Origin: a gamma proteobacterium symbiont of Ctena orbiculata
Lineage (GTDB): Bacteria; Pseudomonadota; Gammaproteobacteria; Chromatiales; Chromatiaceae
Assembly: GCA_003094535.1 (NCBI GenBank)
Contig: NATV01000114.1
Location: 55,536 to 119,535 of the forward strand
Length of the DNA: 64,000 nt
Reading direction: 5' to 3'
Made by a program: the position numbers and the translations under genes. Of this stretch, positions 1-8,757 are shown piece by piece; position 1 is the stretch's first letter, and every line of letters begins with the position of its first letter. Below the pieces are notes generated by a model that was not told the origin of the DNA, did not search any database, and saw only the letters and a list, made by a program, of their open reading frames with translations.

Positions 1-1094
1 ATCAGGGCTGTCGCCACCTTTTGCTGGTGATTTTTATTCCGCAGGCGCCGTTCCTCATCCGGATTGGAGATGAAGGCGGTCTCGACCAGCATGGAGGGGA
101 TGTCGGGTGACTTCAATACCACGAACCCTGCCTGCTGCACCTTACGCTTGTGTGTCTTGCCGAGCTTCTTGAGTTGCTTGAACACCCGGTTGGCGGCGGC
201 TGAACTCGCCTGCAGGGTGCCGATCTGTGATAGATCCAGCAGTACCGAGGCAAGCATGTCGTCCTTATCCTCGAGGGAGACGCCGCCGACGAGATCCGCG
301 CTGTTCTCCCTTTCCGCCAGCCAGCGGGCTGCCTCACTGGAGGCCCCCCTTCGCGACAGGGTGTAGACCGAGGAACCCCTTACCCTGGGATCGTTAAAGG
401 CATCGGCATGGATCGAGACGAAGAGATCCGCCTGAGCCTCCCGCGCCTTGGCGATGCGCTTGCGCAGGCCAAGATAGTAGTCGCCGTCACGAATCAGCAC
501 CGCCCGCATGCCCTTTTGCTGATTGATCAAGGCAACCAGCTTGCGCCCGATCGCCAATACTACATCCTTCTCATAGGTGCCCTTGAGTCCGCGGGCACCG
601 GGATCCTCGCCACCGTGGCCCGGATCCACGGCAATCACCACATCCCGCTGTCCCAGCGCCTTGGCGGTCTTCACCGGTTGCGAGCGACCGCTGGCGGTGG
701 TTTTGCCGTCATAAAGATCGATCACCAGGCGATGACCATACTCCCGGTTCGGCTTGAGGGAGAAACTCTTTGGCTTGACCGCGCTGCTGAGATCGAACAC
801 CACCCGCATATCCTTCTTGTTGCGGATCGCCGAGCGCATCCCGCGGATGATCTTGTTTTCCTTGGTCGGGTCGGGGAGGTGCTTGGTGAGGGTGGTATTC
901 TTCAGATCGAGCACCAGTCGATCGGGTGCCTTGAGAGTGAAGATCTTGTGACTGATCTGGCTGTTCGCATCGAACACCAATCTGACGTGGTCGGGGGCTG
1001 ACCAGATGCGCAATCCGGTGATTTGAGACTGCTTGGCATAGAGAGGGAAGCTACTTAACAATGCAAGTAGCAGCAGTAGCCAACTTTTCCTCAT
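1..1094 (-). CDS. amiB: N-acetylmuramoyl-L-alanine amidase (AmiB/AmiC type), C-terminus cut by window edge
   Basis: Periplasmic zinc amidase that cleaves the stem peptide from MurNAc and helps separate daughter cells. The visible 364 residues show a signal peptide (about 1-20, ending LYAKQ), an AMIN targeting domain (about 25-130) and an Amidase_3 domain from about 150. Probable zinc ligands are H160 (VDPGHGGEDPGA), E175 and H229 (SIHADAF); the catalytic Glu is E338 (VETAFISNP). The insert at about 250-300 matches the inhibitory helix region of EnvC/NlpD-activated amidases. The ATG follows a GTGGGG-like site. It lies 104 bases after tsaE on the same strand, as in the E. coli tsaE-amiB-mutL order, so amiB is preferred to amiC. 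The reading frame is still open at base 1. Confidence 0.93.
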   Translation of the reverse strand, partial: MRKSWLLLLLALLSSFPLYAKQSQITGLRIWSAPDHVRLVFDANSQISHKIFTLKAPDRLVLDLKNTTLTKHLPDPTKENKIIRGMRSAIRNKKDMRVVFDLSSAVKPKSFSLKPNREYGHRLVIDLYDGKTTASGRSQPVKTAKALGQRDVVIAVDPGHGGEDPGARGLKGTYEKDVVLAIGRKLVALINQQKGMRAVLIRDGDYYLGLRKRIAKAREAQADLFVSIHADAFNDPRVRGSSVYTLSRRGASSEAARWLAERENSADLVGGVSLEDKDDMLASVLLDLSQIGTLQASSAAANRVFKQLKKLGKTHKRKVQQAGFVVLKSPDIPSMLVETAFISNPDEERRLRNKNHQQKVATAL

Positions 1095-1198
1095 TTCCCC
1101 ACGACCTTTGAATCTGAACAAATTCATCCTAAAAATAGCATGCAATTACCATTTTTCCAAGATTTTCTGAAAGATAGACTGCTTTTCTTTAAAAAAAC

Positions 1199-1669
1199 TT
1201 AAAGTTTTTCCAAGGCTTCCTTCAGCCGCGGCAGCGACGCCGCTCCACGTTCGGTTTCAGCGCTGAATCTGAGTCCCCGTGCCGCTTCCCGGTAGCCGAT
1301 CCGGATCCTTAGATCGGCCTGAGGCAACAGCCCCACACCTTTTTCAGGCCACTCGATCAACAACAGGGCATCCTCGCCCAACAGATCCTCGATACCCAGA
1401 TAGTCCAGCTCCCTGGGATCCGAGAGTCGATAGAGATCAAAATGGTAGTAGGATCGCCCGCCCAGTTCATAGGGCTCCAGGAGTGTATAGGTCGGGCTCT
1501 TGACCCTTCCCTGATAGCCCAACTGCCGCAGAAATCCCCTCACCAGGGTTGTCTTACCGGTCCCGAGCTCACCCTCGAGATAGACAATAAAGGGTGGCGC
1601 GCAGTTCAACGCCAGGCAACCGCCAACGGCCTCCTGGCGCTGCTCGCCCGCAACCTCGATCTCAAACAC
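1199..1669 (-). CDS. tsaE: tRNA threonylcarbamoyladenosine biosynthesis ATPase TsaE
   Basis: ATPase partner of TsaB/TsaD in making the t6A modification at position 37 of ANN-decoding tRNAs. With the GTG start at 1669 it has 156 residues, close to the usual size. The P-loop GELGTGKTT lies at about 33-41, followed by the family blocks SPTYTLLEPY, YYHFDLYRLSDPRELDYLG and LIEWPEKG. The frame is open further upstream to 1783, but that extension lies inside nnr, has no ATG and encodes a basic, unrelated sequence. The GTG start overlaps the end of nnr by 8 bases, which suggests translational coupling. Order nnr-tsaE-amiB is conserved in gammaproteobacteria. Confidence 0.93.
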   Translation of the reverse strand: MFEIEVAGEQRQEAVGGCLALNCAPPFIVYLEGELGTGKTTLVRGFLRQLGYQGRVKSPTYTLLEPYELGGRSYYHFDLYRLSDPRELDYLGIEDLLGEDALLLIEWPEKGVGLLPQADLRIRIGYREAARGLRFSAETERGAASLPRLKEALEKL

Positions 1670-3170
1670 CCTCGCATCCCCTATTGAGCAGGGTCCGGAT
1701 CTCCGGCAGCAGGTCGCTGGCCAGGAGTCCGATTTCGCCTTCGACCGCCGCCCTGTCCCCCGCCGCGGCATGTAGGCAGACACCCAGTTCAGCCGCCTCG
1801 CGATGGGGGTATCCCTGGGCCAGAAAGGCGCCTATGATGCCGCTTAACAGATCACCGCTGCCCCCGGTGGCCATCCCGGGATTACCGTCGCTGCAGAGCG
1901 AGGGGGGCTGGGCCGTGGCATCGCAAATCAGGGTTCCGGCGCCTTTCAGCACCGCGACACCGCCAAAACGCTGCTGCAGCGCTTCGCACGCCGCGAAACG
2001 ATCACTCTCCACCTTGGCTATGTCGCATTTGAGGAGTCTTGAGGCCTCGCCGGGATGAGGGGTAAGGATCCAGTTGTCCCGGTGCTGCGGTTCCCTGTTC
2101 AGCCAATACAGGCCGTCGGCATCGATCAGGGTGGGAAGCCGGGCTGCGAGGGCGGCTCCATAGACCCTGCTTCCCCAATCACTGCGTCCCAGGCCGGGTC
2201 CAAGGACCAGGGCATCCGCCCGCTGCGTCAGCGCTTCAATCTCCTTCGCTTCACTCACCCCGCGCACCATCAGCTCCGGTCGTCCCAGGTTGAGACAGTG
2301 GGCATGATCGGGATGGGTTGCCAAGGTGACCAGACCCGCTCCGCTCCTGGCGGCCGCCTCGGCGGCCAGTCGCGCGGCGCCCGCGTAACCCCTGTCCCCG
2401 GCGACAACAAGCAGATGACCAAAATCGCCCTTGTGGGCAGAGCGTCTGCGGGGGGTGACCAGGGCGGATCGTTTGCGCCAATCGATGCGCTTGCAGGCAA
2501 GCCTTTGACGGCCGTAGATCCGTGCCGGCACCTCGAGGGCGTGGAAAACGATCTCACCACAGCAATCGGGACCGCGTCCGGTAAACATCCCCTGTTTAAG
2601 TCCTATGAAACTGATGGTGGCCGCCGCCTCGATGGCGCATCCCATGATCCGACCGCTGTCCGCATGCAGCCCGGAGGGGATATCGATGGCGAACACCTCC
2701 GCCCGGTGCCGGTTTATCGCTTCGATGGCCGATGCCCAGTGACCGGTGACATCGCGCTCGAGCCCGGTGCCCAGGATGGCATCCACGATGAGGTCGGGTT
2801 TGCCCAGGTTTTCGAAAGGCTCGATCGGATGGCCGAGCGCGGTCCAGGACTCGGCCATAACCAGGGCGTCGCCTTTCAGTTTCAGCGCATCCCCCAACTG
2901 CAATACCCGCACCCGCAGGCCGGCCTGACTGGCCAGACGGGCAACCACATAACCATCCCCCCCATTGTTCCCCATGCCGCAGACCACCAGGATCTCGGAG
3001 AGATCGGGCCAACGCGCCTGCATGAACCGAAACGCACAACTGCCGGCGCGCTCCATCAACTCCGCCCCCGGGATGTCGAACTCCTCGATGGCGATGCGAT
3101 CGAACTCCCTCACCTGATCCGCCCGGTAGAGGGCATAGGGCAGTCCCTCGATATGTGGCATTACTCGCAT
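1662..3170 (-). CDS. nnr: Bifunctional NAD(P)H-hydrate epimerase / ADP-dependent dehydratase
   Basis: Repairs hydrated NADH and NADPH: the N-terminal YjeF_N domain epimerises the R form and the C-terminal ribokinase-like domain dehydrates the S form using ADP. The 502 residues carry the epimerase motifs GMGNNGGDGYVVAR (about 65-78) and DAILGTGL (about 130), and the dehydratase motifs LGPGLGRSDWG, LTPHPGEASRLL and NPGMATGGSGDLLSG (about 430). The start at 3170 has a GAGAG site seven bases upstream; an in-frame ATG at 3161 is possible. It is divergent from queG, with a 179-base gap that must hold both promoters, and its end overlaps tsaE. Confidence 0.95.
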   Translation of the reverse strand: MRVMPHIEGLPYALYRADQVREFDRIAIEEFDIPGAELMERAGSCAFRFMQARWPDLSEILVVCGMGNNGGDGYVVARLASQAGLRVRVLQLGDALKLKGDALVMAESWTALGHPIEPFENLGKPDLIVDAILGTGLERDVTGHWASAIEAINRHRAEVFAIDIPSGLHADSGRIMGCAIEAAATISFIGLKQGMFTGRGPDCCGEIVFHALEVPARIYGRQRLACKRIDWRKRSALVTPRRRSAHKGDFGHLLVVAGDRGYAGAARLAAEAAARSGAGLVTLATHPDHAHCLNLGRPELMVRGVSEAKEIEALTQRADALVLGPGLGRSDWGSRVYGAALAARLPTLIDADGLYWLNREPQHRDNWILTPHPGEASRLLKCDIAKVESDRFAACEALQQRFGGVAVLKGAGTLICDATAQPPSLCSDGNPGMATGGSGDLLSGIIGAFLAQGYPHREAAELGVCLHAAAGDRAAVEGEIGLLASDLLPEIRTLLNRGCEGV

Positions 3171-3349
3171 TCCGTAACTCTCATCCTGGGGCCTATCACT
3201 GGGCGATGACGACTATCACGTTCGCGCCAACCATACCCTGTTGCCGGTAAGGGTTCAAAGTCTGTTCCCTCGGACGCATAGGAGCACTTCGACAACTGAG
3301 TTATAGTGGCACCCCGTTACCCATTGAGCTTCAGCCAAGCGCAACCGAC

Positions 3350-4441
3350 ATGCCCATGCAATACCCATTGCAAGACGCACAACCGGCAGAGTTGACCCGA
3401 AAGATAAAGGCCTGGGCCCGTTCCCTGGGATTGAGTGCCATCGGGATCACCGATACGGACCTGAGGATTGCGGAAGCCAGGCTTGAGACATGGCTTGACA
3501 AGGGGCATCACGGGGAAATGGCTTACATGGCAAAACATGGTACCAAGCGCAGCCGCCCGACAACGCTGAAACCGGGAACCATGCGGATCATTTCGGCCAG
3601 ATTGGACTACCTCCCGGAAGCCGTGACGCAATCCGCACAGATCCTTGCCGATCCCCAACGCGCTTTTATTGCGCGCTATACCCTCGGACGTGACTACCAC
3701 AAGGTGCTGCGCAAGCGATTGCAAAGACTGGTGGAACTCATCCGTGGCGAGGTGGATGACGCCGCTTGCAGGGTATTTGTCGACTCGGCACCGGTGATGG
3801 AGAAACCCTTGGCGCAAAAGGCCGGACTGGGATGGATCGGAAAACACACCAATCTGCTCGCCAGGGATGGGGGATCCTGGTTCTTCCTCGGTGAGATCTA
3901 CACCAATCTGCCCCTGATCTGCGATCTCCCCGCCGCGGATCATTGCGGCGACTGTACGGCCTGCATCCGCTGCTGTCCCACCCAAGCCATCATCGCCCCC
4001 TATCAGCTCGATGCCAGGCGCTGTATCTCCTATCTCACCATCGAGCTCCGTGGCGCCATACCCGAAGCATTCAGGCGAGATATGGGAAATAGGATATTTG
4101 GCTGCGACGACTGTATCCAGGTCTGCCCCTGGAATCGCTTCGCCAAACTTACCCGGGAACTCGACTTTCTTCCCCGCGCCTCCCTCGACAGCGCCAACCT
4201 GATCGCCCTGTTCAACTGGGATGAAACCACCTTCCTGAAGCGGACCGAGGGTTCGGCGATTCGCCGCTTAGGACACGAACGTTGGCTGAGAAACATCGCC
4301 GTTGCCCTAGGCAACGCACCTGGCAGCAGAGAGATCATTAGTGCCCTGCAGGAGCGCCTGAATCACAAATCGCCTCTGGTAAGGGAGCATGTCGGGTGGG
4401 CGCTGCTACAACATGGAGTGAGTGACCCGGCATCTCAATAG
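3350..4441 (+). CDS. queG: Epoxyqueuosine reductase QueG
   Basis: Cobalamin- and iron-sulfur-dependent enzyme that reduces epoxyqueuosine to queuosine in the wobble position of tRNAs, the last step of the pathway. The 363 residues contain the catalytic stretch VDSAPVMEKPLAQKAGLGWIG (about 143-164), a first 4Fe-4S motif (CGDCTACIRCCPTQA, about 200-214) and a second (CDDCIQVCPWN, about 251-261). The C-terminal hundred residues resemble the HEAT-like tail of the long QueG form. The ATG at 3350 has no strong ribosome-binding site; a second in-frame ATG lies six bases on. It faces orn convergently, 27 bases apart. Confidence 0.96.
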   Translation: MPMQYPLQDAQPAELTRKIKAWARSLGLSAIGITDTDLRIAEARLETWLDKGHHGEMAYMAKHGTKRSRPTTLKPGTMRIISARLDYLPEAVTQSAQILADPQRAFIARYTLGRDYHKVLRKRLQRLVELIRGEVDDAACRVFVDSAPVMEKPLAQKAGLGWIGKHTNLLARDGGSWFFLGEIYTNLPLICDLPAADHCGDCTACIRCCPTQAIIAPYQLDARRCISYLTIELRGAIPEAFRRDMGNRIFGCDDCIQVCPWNRFAKLTRELDFLPRASLDSANLIALFNWDETTFLKRTEGSAIRRLGHERWLRNIAVALGNAPGSREIISALQERLNHKSPLVREHVGWALLQHGVSDPASQ

Positions 4442-4468
4442 CCGGGACCACTGGGTGCCAAACAGCAG

Positions 4469-5017
4469 TCAGGGCAGGCGCAGGAAATGATCGCGATAGT
4501 AGCGTAACTCAGCGATTGAATCCCTGATGTCATCCAGCGCCAGGTGCTTTCCCGCCTTGCTGAACCCTTCGCTCAACGAGGGCGCCCAGCGGTTGACCAG
4601 CTCCTTCAGGGTACTGACATCCAGGTTCCGATAGTGAAAGAAGGCCTCAAGCTTCGGCATCAACCTGGCGAGAAAACGCCGATCCTGACAGATCGAGTTA
4701 CCGCACATGGGTGATGTGCCCCGAGGCAGGTATTTCTGCAAAAACTCCAGGGTTTCAGTTTCCGCCCTCGCTGCGTCATATTCACTCTGCATTACCCGCT
4801 CGATCAAACCGGAGGCACCGTGTTGACGCTGATTCCACTCGTCCATTGCGTCCAACCGCCGCCGGGGCTGATGAATCGCAATCATCGGCCCTTCCGCAAG
4901 GATATTGAGGCGCATATCGGTGACGATGGTTGCAATCTCGATAATCTCGTCATTCTGGGGATCCAGCCCAGTCATTTCCAGATCGATCCAGATCAGGTTG
5001 GAGGCATCTACAGGCAT
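4469..5017 (-). CDS. orn: Oligoribonuclease
   Basis: DEDDh 3'-to-5' exonuclease that degrades RNA dinucleotides, including the pGpG released from cyclic di-GMP, and is commonly essential. The chosen ATG at 5017 gives 182 residues starting [17 protein letters not shown], the typical Orn length and N-terminus; AAGGAT lies just upstream. The frame extends to 5071, but those 18 residues are unlike the family. Acidic catalytic residues are visible in IDLEMTG (Asp, Glu) and [10 protein letters not shown] near the C-terminus. The cyclic di-GMP proteins elsewhere in the window (30190-30858 and 51850-55506) fit its role in that signalling pathway. Confidence 0.96.
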   Translation of the reverse strand: MPVDASNLIWIDLEMTGLDPQNDEIIEIATIVTDMRLNILAEGPMIAIHQPRRRLDAMDEWNQRQHGASGLIERVMQSEYDAARAETETLEFLQKYLPRGTSPMCGNSICQDRRFLARLMPKLEAFFHYRNLDVSTLKELVNRWAPSLSEGFSKAGKHLALDDIRDSIAELRYYRDHFLRLP

Positions 5018-5271
5018 CTTGTTATCCTTGTTGAGTAACAGCTGGCAGATTCTAGCAGGAAGCCGCCTCACTCTGTATTCTAGGACCGGTTGGATTCACG
5101 TTAACAGACCCTCACAGGGTCGATGATCCGATATTTTTTAACCCGGATCGATCTGATGTTGGACGTTGAATGACTGAAATTGAAGGCCGGCATATTGGCA
5201 TTGGGTGAGTTTTTTTGCTAACCAGGATCTAACAAACAACAGCCCCATTAATCACCACTGAATTAGGATCG

Positions 5272-6510
5272 ATGTCACTATTTACCCAACTTTTTCTCGT
5301 TTTCCTGTTGTTTGGCACCCTGCTCCAGCTCTGGTTGCTGTTGCGCCACCTCGGACATGTACGGCGACACAGAAACCAGGTGCCCGACGAATTCAGCGAT
5401 AAGATCTCACTCGCTGATCACCAAAAAGCCGCCGATTATACCCAGGCAAAGGGCCGGCTTGCGCTCATCGAGACAGTTCTGGGGGTAGTGCTGTTGCTCA
5501 TCTGGACCCTGGGTGGCGGACTCGACTGGCTGGATCGTTACTGGCGTGAATCAGCGTGGGAGGAGATCGTCATCGGTATGCTCTTTATCTTCTCGTTCTT
5601 CCTCGTCAACAGCCTGCTGGAAATGCCTTTCAACCTCTATCGAACATTCCGCCTTGAAGCAGCGTTCGGCTTCAATCGCATCACCCCGGTCCAATATGTC
5701 AAGGATCGACTGCTCGGCCTCACCCTCTCGATCCTGCTGGGGGCGCCCCTGCTTTGGATCGTACTGCAGCTGATGCAGGGTGCCGGCCGCTACTGGTGGC
5801 TCGCGGCATGGGTTGTCTGGATGGGTTTCAGCCTCACCCTGAGCTGGGCCTACCCAAGGTTCATCGCACCGCTGTTCAATACCTTTACACCGCTTGATGA
5901 GGGTGAAATGCGCAGCCGCATCCAGTCGCTGTTGCAACGATGCGGTTTCACCAGCGATGGTATTTTTGTCATGGACGGCTCGAAACGATCGAGTCATGGA
6001 AACGCCTACTTCACCGGTTTCGGCAAGAGCAAGCGCATCGTCTTTTTCGACACCCTGCTCGAAGCCCTGAGTATCGATGAGATGGAAGCGGTTCTCGCCC
6101 ATGAACTCGGTCATTTCCGTTTCCGACATATCCTGAAACAGATGCTGCTGATGGGCCTGCTTTCGCTTACCGGCCTGGCCCTTCTGGGCTGGCTCTCCCA
6201 GCAGCCCTGGTTCTACAGCGATTTGGGTATCAGCCAGCCCTCGAACGCCGCCGCCCTGCTGCTGTTTATGATCGTGCTCCCGGTTTTCACGATTTTCTTC
6301 ACCCCCATAGGCAGTTATCTCTCCCGTCGCTTCGAGTTCCAGGCCGACAACTATGCGGTGAGCCAGACCAATGGGGAGTTTCTTGTGCAGGCGTTGGTCA
6401 AACTCTATCAGGACAATGCAAGTACCTTGACGCCGGATCCGCTCTACTCCCTGTTTCACGACAGCCATCCGCCCGCGCCTGTACGCATTGCCAATATTCG
6501 CAGTCGATAG
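5272..6510 (+). CDS. M48 family (Ste24-like) membrane zinc metallopeptidase
   Basis: Integral membrane protease of the CAAX protease/HtpX superfamily. The 412 residues have several hydrophobic segments (about 2-22, 64-90, 100-120, 145-200) and the zinc motif HELGH at about 277-281 (AVLAHELGHFRFRH), with the third ligand Glu in FEFQADNYA at about 355. The substrate cannot be read from sequence; related bacterial proteins are thought to act in membrane protein quality control. AGGAT precedes the ATG. It is followed by the small cytochrome and rsgA, all on the plus strand and spaced 12-131 bases, and is divergent from orn. Confidence 0.88.
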   Translation: MSLFTQLFLVFLLFGTLLQLWLLLRHLGHVRRHRNQVPDEFSDKISLADHQKAADYTQAKGRLALIETVLGVVLLLIWTLGGGLDWLDRYWRESAWEEIVIGMLFIFSFFLVNSLLEMPFNLYRTFRLEAAFGFNRITPVQYVKDRLLGLTLSILLGAPLLWIVLQLMQGAGRYWWLAAWVVWMGFSLTLSWAYPRFIAPLFNTFTPLDEGEMRSRIQSLLQRCGFTSDGIFVMDGSKRSSHGNAYFTGFGKSKRIVFFDTLLEALSIDEMEAVLAHELGHFRFRHILKQMLLMGLLSLTGLALLGWLSQQPWFYSDLGISQPSNAAALLLFMIVLPVFTIFFTPIGSYLSRRFEFQADNYAVSQTNGEFLVQALVKLYQDNASTLTPDPLYSLFHDSHPPAPVRIANIRSR

Positions 6511-6641
6511 GACAGAAGCCTAAAGATGATATTCTCAGATCAACAAACGTCATTCAGTACACAACGTACCGACCGCCGGAAATCGGGCGATGCCATTGAC
6601 GTTAACGGAACACTGAATCCACCGGTTTATGGAGATCGCAG

Positions 6642-6926
6642 ATGATGAAAACCCTAATCCCCGCAATTATGCTGACCCTAGCATCAACAAACTCACTGGC
6701 TGTCGACCCGGCCATGGGCAAGGAATTGACCGAAAAGCATTGTGTCAGGTGCCATGGCAGCGAAGTCTATACGCGGGAAAACAGGCGTGTCACCAGCCTT
6801 CCGGGACTGCATAAGCAGGTGCGTTTTTGCGAACAGAATCTGGGACTGACCTGGTTTGACGACCAGGTAGAAAATACCGCAACCTACCTCAACCTTGAAT
6901 ACTACAAGTTCGGCGTTACACCCTGA
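6642..6926 (+). CDS. Small exported class I-like cytochrome c
   Basis: A 94-residue protein with a signal peptide (about 1-20, ending NSLAV) and one haem-attachment motif, CVRCH (C34, C37, H38). There is no methionine after this motif, so the usual Met sixth ligand is absent; H57 (PGLHKQV) or C63 (VRFCEQN) are the only evident alternatives. The C-terminal part is Tyr- and Asn-rich. The role is probably periplasmic electron transfer, but the partner is unknown. It sits 12 bases before rsgA and may be co-transcribed with it and the M48 gene. GGAG stands eight to nine bases before the first of two consecutive ATGs. Confidence 0.8.
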   Translation: MMKTLIPAIMLTLASTNSLAVDPAMGKELTEKHCVRCHGSEVYTRENRRVTSLPGLHKQVRFCEQNLGLTWFDDQVENTATYLNLEYYKFGVTP

Positions 6927-6938
6927 GACAATTATCCG

Positions 6939-7940
6939 ATGGCCAGACGCCGCCTGAGCAAACAACAGAAAAACCGAATTCAGGCAATCCAGGAGAAACG
7001 CCGCGGGCGTCTCGACTCAAAGGCCAGGCAATCACTTTCGGCGGCCGGTGAGAGCCCCCCTCAAGAGGGACGCGTGATCATTCGTCACGGCGCAACCCTC
7101 GGTATCATGGACGCGCAAGGGAAGCTGTATCGCTGTCAGACAAGACAAAATATCGGCCACCCCGTCTGCGGCGACTGGGTGATATGGCAACAGGTGGACG
7201 AGACCACTGGCGTCGTAACCGCGCTGCTTCCCCGCAACAGCGTCCTCAGCCGCCCTGACTACAGCGGCAGGCAAAAACCACTGGCTGCAAATATCACCCA
7301 GTTGGTGATCGTGCTCGCTCCCAGGCCTGAGCCCAGCGGCTATCTCCTCGACCAATACCTGGTCACCGCCGAAACCATTGCCATCCCACCCCTGATCGCA
7401 ATCAACAAATTAGACCTCCTGGAGGGCGGCCTGGAGCATGAGTTTCTGCAGCGCTTCGATCCCTACCGCTCAATCGGATACCCGGTAATCGGTGTCAGCG
7501 CCAAGCGCGAACATGGACTGGACCTGTTGATCGACAAGCTTAAGGACGAGACAAGCATTCTCCTTGGCCAGTCGGGGGTGGGAAAATCGTCGCTGGTCAA
7601 TGCCCTGCTGCCAACCATGAGCGTGGAGACCGGACGTCTCTCGGATGCAACCGGACTGGGTAGACACACCACCTCGGCAGCGACCTGCTATAGCCTGCCA
7701 CAGGGAGGGGAACTGATCGACTCTCCAGGTGTCCGCAGTTTTCGCCTCACCGATCTCTCCCAACAGGAGCTGGAACGGGGATTTACCGAGTTCCATCCCT
7801 TCCTCGGCCGGTGCCGCTTTCACAACTGCAGCCACGACCATGAACCAGGCTGCGCCATCCAGGCAGCAATGGAGAGTGGCGAAATCAACCCACTTCGACT
7901 GGAGAACTTCCTCCGATTGAGTCAAGCGGTTGGCCGCTGA
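6939..7940 (+). CDS. rsgA: Ribosome small subunit biogenesis GTPase RsgA
   Basis: Circularly permuted GTPase that acts late in 30S subunit maturation. The 333 residues begin with a basic tail, then an OB-fold (about 40-120), then the permuted G motifs: G4 NKLD (156-159), G5 SAK (187-189), G1 GQSGVGKSS (210-218) and G3 DSPG (about 264). The C-terminal zinc finger reads C-x4-HNC-x2-DHEPGC. Length and motif order match the family. The ATG is 12 bases after the cytochrome gene. The rsgA/orn neighbourhood is conserved in E. coli. Confidence 0.96.
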   Translation: MARRRLSKQQKNRIQAIQEKRRGRLDSKARQSLSAAGESPPQEGRVIIRHGATLGIMDAQGKLYRCQTRQNIGHPVCGDWVIWQQVDETTGVVTALLPRNSVLSRPDYSGRQKPLAANITQLVIVLAPRPEPSGYLLDQYLVTAETIAIPPLIAINKLDLLEGGLEHEFLQRFDPYRSIGYPVIGVSAKREHGLDLLIDKLKDETSILLGQSGVGKSSLVNALLPTMSVETGRLSDATGLGRHTTSAATCYSLPQGGELIDSPGVRSFRLTDLSQQELERGFTEFHPFLGRCRFHNCSHDHEPGCAIQAAMESGEINPLRLENFLRLSQAVGR

Positions 7941-8274
7941 CCCACCATACTTTAAAGGGATAAGCCAACGCGCCTGTCAACCAACCGCTAATGCTTTGCT
8001 AATATCCATTAGAGATCAGTTAAAAAGTTTTGAGTTTTTAGTTTCAGTTTTGAGTTGCCTAGGCCCCACGCGCATTCCTTTGGTTGATCCTGGTACCTTG
8101 CGCAAGTGGATCAGGATACAAAGAATCTAAACAATCGTGAGCGAAGCGATCGCATCGACTCAAAACCAAAAACTCAAAACTTCCGAAAGTCGCTAATGAA
8201 ATGGCTGAAGTGAGTAACCAGGAATAGGTTTGCAGTAGTCCGCAATAGCCTGGGAGTGGTCGGAATATTGAATC
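7941..8274. repeat. Gene-free stretch with an imperfect inverted-repeat (MITE/REP-like) element
   Basis: No coding potential is seen. The left arm at about 8022-8057 contains AAGTTTTGAGTTTTTAG and the right arm at about 8156-8184 carries the reverse complement (CTAAAAACTCAAAACTT with small differences), so the stretch 8022-8184 can fold on itself. The interior has GATCCTG near 8087 and GGATCAGG near 8107, and GTGAGCGAAGCGATCG at 8138-8153. Related arms occur at about 12928, 41491 and 48282, so this is a dispersed family and not a local palindrome. It lies between rsgA and the next plus-strand gene and may also carry that gene's promoter. Confidence 0.75.
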
Positions 8275-8757
8275 GTGGCAATCGAACTAAAACTTCTTCT
8301 CCTCTTAGTTGTAGCCAATGGCGCGCCCATCCTGGCAAGGCATCTGTTTAATGACCATTTCAACTGGCCCCTGGACGGCGGCCATGTCACTGCCAGCGGC
8401 CGCTATCTGCTGGGGCCGTCGAAGACGATACGCGGCTTGATCGCCAGCCTGGTCATCACGGCGATGGTGGCCCAACTCATCGGCATCGGTTGGCCGCTGG
8501 GGATGATGATCGCCGCCTTTGCCATGCTAGGTGACCTCTGCGCCAGCTTCATCAAGCGCAGAATCGATCTGCCGCCAAGCAGCCAGGCCGTTGGATTGGA
8601 CCAGATTCCTGAGTCTCTGATACCACTCATACCCTGTGCGGTTGTCTTCGATCTGCACTGGTGGAGCGTACTCTATCTGGTGTTGGCGTTTTGGGTTGTT
8701 GTGGTCCTGTTGTCACGCCTGCTCTACCTGCTGGGCGTCCGCAGACGACCTTACTAG
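8275..8757 (+). CDS. CDP-archaeol synthase (CarS/DUF46) family membrane protein
   Basis: A 160-residue membrane protein with four or five hydrophobic segments. It shows the family stretch PLDGG at about 34-38, LLGPSKTIRG (45-54) and GDLCASFIKRRIDLPPSSQA (about 84-103), where the Asp-rich/Lys-Arg loop is the nucleotide-binding part in CDP-diglyceride synthetases. Archaeal relatives make CDP-archaeol; bacterial members are found beside ordinary phospholipid genes and their substrate is not established. The start is GTG (8275) with only a weak upstream site. Its last 45 bases overlap the end of the convergent metallophosphoesterase gene. Confidence 0.82.
   Translation: MAIELKLLLLLVVANGAPILARHLFNDHFNWPLDGGHVTASGRYLLGPSKTIRGLIASLVITAMVAQLIGIGWPLGMMIAAFAMLGDLCASFIKRRIDLPPSSQAVGLDQIPESLIPLIPCAVVFDLHWWSVLYLVLAFWVVVVLLSRLLYLLGVRRRPY

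Noticed and set aside
2055..3209. Plus-strand open frame opposite nnr
   Set aside because: Antisense to the complete nnr gene; no domain support.
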